Assembly: GCA_032358255.1 (NCBI GenBank)
Contig: JAULBX010025031.1
Location: forward strand, 1 to 64,000
Origin: Heterotrichella gracilis
Taxonomy: Eukaryota > Sar > Xanthophyceae > Tribonematales > Xanthonemataceae
DNA: 64,000 nucleotides
Reading direction: 5' to 3'
Part shown: positions 61,811 through 64,000 of the stretch, piece by piece
Layout: each line of letters opens with the position of its first letter
Numbering within the stretch: the stretch's first letter is position 1
Notes under the pieces: generated by a model
The model's input: the letters and a program-made list of their open reading frames with translations, nothing else
What the model was told of the DNA's origin: nothing
Database searches by the model: none
Translations under genes and position numbers: made by a program

Positions 61811-61866
61811 ACTTAATCAATTCCTATCTTTGAAATGTTGGCTAAGGGGATTGAGTTATTAAGTTT
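61809..61866. repeat. Inverted repeat between convergent genes
   Basis: AAACTTAAT (61809-61817) pairs with ATTAAGTTT (61858-61866); inner blocks CAATTCC and GGGGATTG pair after a short bulge. It overlaps both stop codons and may end transcription on either strand, though T runs are weak. Confidence 0.4.
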
Positions 61867-62800
61867 ACTTAAAAAAATTTTTTATCGTTCCGAAGAAGCC
61901 ATTTTCTTCTTTTTTTTGAAGATTAGGTGATTGCGTTTTCTTACTGTTACTGTTATTGTTTATTTTGCTTAAGCGAGTTTTCTTTTCACTTTCGCTCTTG
62001 TTTAATTTTGCAGCAATGATGTTTAAAAAAGCAGAACTTTTAGAAGTCTCCCATAATTTTTCATATGTTTCAGTTGAAAACGCATGCTTAAGATCGTTCG
62101 CAATTAAATGGTAGATCTGTAAATTATCCGGAAATTTTTGCATTAATGCATTTAGCGTTTCTGGATCAAAAGCATCTAATTTATTGCACTTCAAGCATTC
62201 AATGATCTGTTGCTGATTATTAAACTCTAGTATTTTTTTTGGAGAAGGTATCTTTTTCTGGACGCCAACAAAAATGTCATCGAGTACTCTTTTTTGTCTT
62301 AATGAAACTGGTAATATATTTTCCACGCCACAAAAATTACAATTATAATTTATCTGGCCAGGGTCTTTTTGCATGGGTGCACCACAGGCTGCGCAATGCA
62401 CAGCAATAACAGACTTTTGATGTGCAGGATCTATCTTTTGATTAACGTAACGATAGAACGCAAAGTCGTTATGCGATTTTATTGATTCGAATTCAAGTTT
62501 TTGATTACACGATGGGCAATCACAGCTTTTTTGTTCGATCACATCTTCTTTAAGTATTATTTTTTCCTTGCAATGATAACAACTAATAGCACTAACGAAC
62601 TCTGTATTAACGCTTATTTCCATAATACCAAACACTTTTCTATTGCCGGTCTCGTTTTTACGGATATCTTTTATCTCTGCATTGATACAAAGCTCGTCCC
62701 AATCATGTTTGCTGATTTCCCCACATTCAATGCAAGTTGGAGCGCCCAAAGGACTTTGCATGGCGATCTTTGTTCCGCATTTTAAGCAGGCTACATTCAT
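61865..62800 (-). CDS. Multi-zinc-ribbon protein
   Basis: 311 residues from ATG 62800 (the frame opens at 62836; MNVACLKCGT fits a zinc-ribbon start better). Five CxxC-type pairs are visible: CLKC/CIEC, CYHC/CPSC, CAAC/CNFC, and a lone CLKC near the middle, so two or three zinc ribbons bind metal in the cytoplasm. The end is low-complexity (NNNSNSKKTQSPNLQKKE) with a short hydrophobic end (FFGTIKNFFK). Function unknown. Confidence 0.75.
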   Translation of the reverse strand: MNVACLKCGTKIAMQSPLGAPTCIECGEISKHDWDELCINAEIKDIRKNETGNRKVFGIMEISVNTEFVSAISCYHCKEKIILKEDVIEQKSCDCPSCNQKLEFESIKSHNDFAFYRYVNQKIDPAHQKSVIAVHCAACGAPMQKDPGQINYNCNFCGVENILPVSLRQKRVLDDIFVGVQKKIPSPKKILEFNNQQQIIECLKCNKLDAFDPETLNALMQKFPDNLQIYHLIANDLKHAFSTETYEKLWETSKSSAFLNIIAAKLNKSESEKKTRLSKINNNSNSKKTQSPNLQKKEENGFFGTIKNFFK

Positions 62801-62887
62801 TTTAAAACCATACCATTTATAAGTACAATTGCTCATGGATAAATTTGATGAACTAAATTAATTAAATTAATGCAAATTATCTAAAAC

Positions 62888-62910
62888 AAAAAAAGGGCCA
62901 AAGCCCTTTT
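62888..62910 (-). terminator. Intrinsic terminator of dnaJ
   Basis: AAAAGGGC and GCCCTTTT form an 8-bp stem around CAAA; on the reverse strand a T run follows. Confidence 0.85.
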
Positions 62911-62950
62911 AAATTTTGTGATATAAAATATTAAAAATAAAATTTTATAT

Positions 62951-64000
62951 CTACTCAAAATAATCTTTCATTCTTTCAAAAAAACCTTTTTCTTTTTTGT
63001 TTGGATTAGGCTCAAAGTTTTTAGAAGACCTTAAAGTTTCCAGTGCTTTACGTTCATCAGGACTTAAATGTGTTGGTGTATAAACACTTATTTCTACTAA
63101 AAGATCGCCTCTTCCATAAGCGTTTATATCTGGTAATCCTTTTCCTTTTAAACGTAAAACCCTTCCACTTTGTGTGCCAGGTTCAATTTTAATTTTTGCT
63201 TTCGCATCAATAGTAGGGATCTCCACATTTGTTCCCATTGCTGCATCGGGGAAAGAAATATTTAAACTATATATCAAATGATTTCCTTCGCGTTTAAGAT
63301 CTGCGTGATCTTCTTCTTCAATAACAATTAAAAGGTCGCCATTAATGCCGCCACGTGCCGCTGCATTACCTTTTCCCTGCATACTCAACTGCATTCCTTC
63401 TGCTACACCTGCAGGAATATTCATAGTAATGATCTCTTCTTCTCGCACAATTCCATCACCGTGGCAGGTATTGCATTTATCTCTTACAATTCTTCCTTCG
63501 CCACTACAACCAGGGCAGGTTGTTTGTGTTTGCATAGCACCTAAAATGGTTTGTTGTACACGTGTAACTACGCCACTACCGTTACATTGTTTACAGGTAT
63601 CGTATTGTCCGTTCTTTGCACCACTACCGCTACAGGTTTTACAACCAACGTATTTATTTACTTTAATTTTTTTCTCGGCACCGTTTGCAATTTCTTTTAA
63701 ATTTAATTTTACTTTAACACGTAAATTACTTCCGCGGTTCATTCGTCTTCCGCCACCGCCACGATTTCCGCCACCACCACCGAAACCAAATGCACCGCCA
63801 AAAATATCGCCGAACTGGCTAAAGATGTCATCCATGTTCATGCCGCCATGACCTTGTCCACCAGATGCACCACCAACTCCGGCATGACCATACTGGTTAT
63901 AACGTGCACGTTTGTCGGGGTTACTTAAGATCTCATATGCTTCTGCGGCTTCTTTAAATTTATCTTCAGCCGATTTATCATCCGGGTTTTTATCCGGGTG
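62951..64000 (-). CDS. dnaJ: Chaperone DnaJ (5' end outside window)
   Basis: 349 residues are visible; the frame runs to the window edge and begins with [15 protein letters not shown], the J-domain His-Pro-Asp motif, so about 30 N-terminal residues are missing. A Gly-rich region ([16 protein letters not shown]) follows, then the zinc centre with [24 protein letters not shown] and CNTCHGDG, and the substrate-binding C-terminal domain. It activates DnaK and holds unfolded proteins. A grpE gene may lie upstream, outside the window. Confidence 0.97.
   Translation of the reverse strand, partial: HPDKNPDDKSAEDKFKEAAEAYEILSNPDKRARYNQYGHAGVGGASGGQGHGGMNMDDIFSQFGDIFGGAFGFGGGGGNRGGGGRRMNRGSNLRVKVKLNLKEIANGAEKKIKVNKYVGCKTCSGSGAKNGQYDTCKQCNGSGVVTRVQQTILGAMQTQTTCPGCSGEGRIVRDKCNTCHGDGIVREEEIITMNIPAGVAEGMQLSMQGKGNAAARGGINGDLLIVIEEEDHADLKREGNHLIYSLNISFPDAAMGTNVEIPTIDAKAKIKIEPGTQSGRVLRLKGKGLPDINAYGRGDLLVEISVYTPTHLSPDERKALETLRSSKNFEPNPNKKEKGFFERMKDYFE

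Overview
The window comes from a member of the Bacteroidota. The DNA is AT-rich, and leaders lack Shine-Dalgarno sequences but often carry the Bacteroidota -7 element TAnnTTTG. Several proteins end in type IX secretion (T9SS) sorting domains of type A or type B. Many small lipoproteins and families largely confined to this phylum are present (DUF6029, Omp28-like, DUF4199-like, SpoIIE phosphatases with TPR repeats). Stop codons behave as in code 11. I cannot fix the order or genus. The content is chromosomal, with no phage, plasmid, rRNA or tRNA genes.

Layout. 1-8270 holds three tandem paralogues of a large secreted adhesin-like protein with a type B sorting domain (the first cut by the window edge), plus a small thioredoxin-like secreted protein between copies 1 and 2. 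8409-11917 has sucC, two small exported proteins and panB. 11918-15142 is a reverse-strand extracytoplasmic cluster (TlpA-like thioredoxin, DUF6029-like outer-membrane protein, Omp28-like lipoprotein). 15324-18593 is housekeeping: hemL, pgk, a small lipoprotein and ispF. 18596-21715 has two T9SS type A cargo proteins, a BNR propeller and a secreted PHP-type phosphoesterase. 21716-25442 has tsaC and divergent hpt, adk (with a histone H1-like tail) and obgE. 25450-34648 has a TPR/SpoIIE phosphatase, a tight redox operon (small cytochrome, di-haem oxidoreductase, Rieske protein, porin) divergent from a DtxR-family regulator, nhaA, a HEAT protein and a small cytosolic protein. 34862-39322 is a very large alpha-2-macroglobulin. 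39323-43357 is accessory: small exported proteins, a DUF4199-like membrane protein, palindrome-rich intergenic repeats, and a divergent reductase/HxlR pair. 43350-51244 has ygiD, a small cytochrome, a DEAD-box helicase, a beta-flower repeat protein, an aminotransferase-like enzyme, and a LemA/TPM/TPM operon. 51291-53640 has unknown exported proteins and a DUF4274 gene framed by inverted repeats beside a remnant of a DinB-like gene. 53737-64000 has a cold-shock protein, a MacAB/Lol-like export operon, a flotillin-like protein with vault-like repeats, an OmpA/PD40 protein, a zinc-ribbon protein and dnaJ (cut by the window edge).

The most unusual signal is a pair of 60-nt hairpins, one in the leader of pgk (16623-16682) and one in the leader of the OmpA/PD40 gene (59696-59755). 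Their length, loop size, mismatch and bulge positions are the same, and they lie 28 and 30 nt from the start codons. Two base pairs in the upper stem have changed in a compensatory way between the copies. This looks like a conserved cis-acting RNA (or DNA) element that I do not recognise.

Other points of interest: an operator-like palindrome over the dtxR promoter; an 18-nt palindrome placed at the start of the hxlR transcript; overlapping, nearly leaderless divergent promoters of tsaC and hpt; and several intergenic palindromic repeats.
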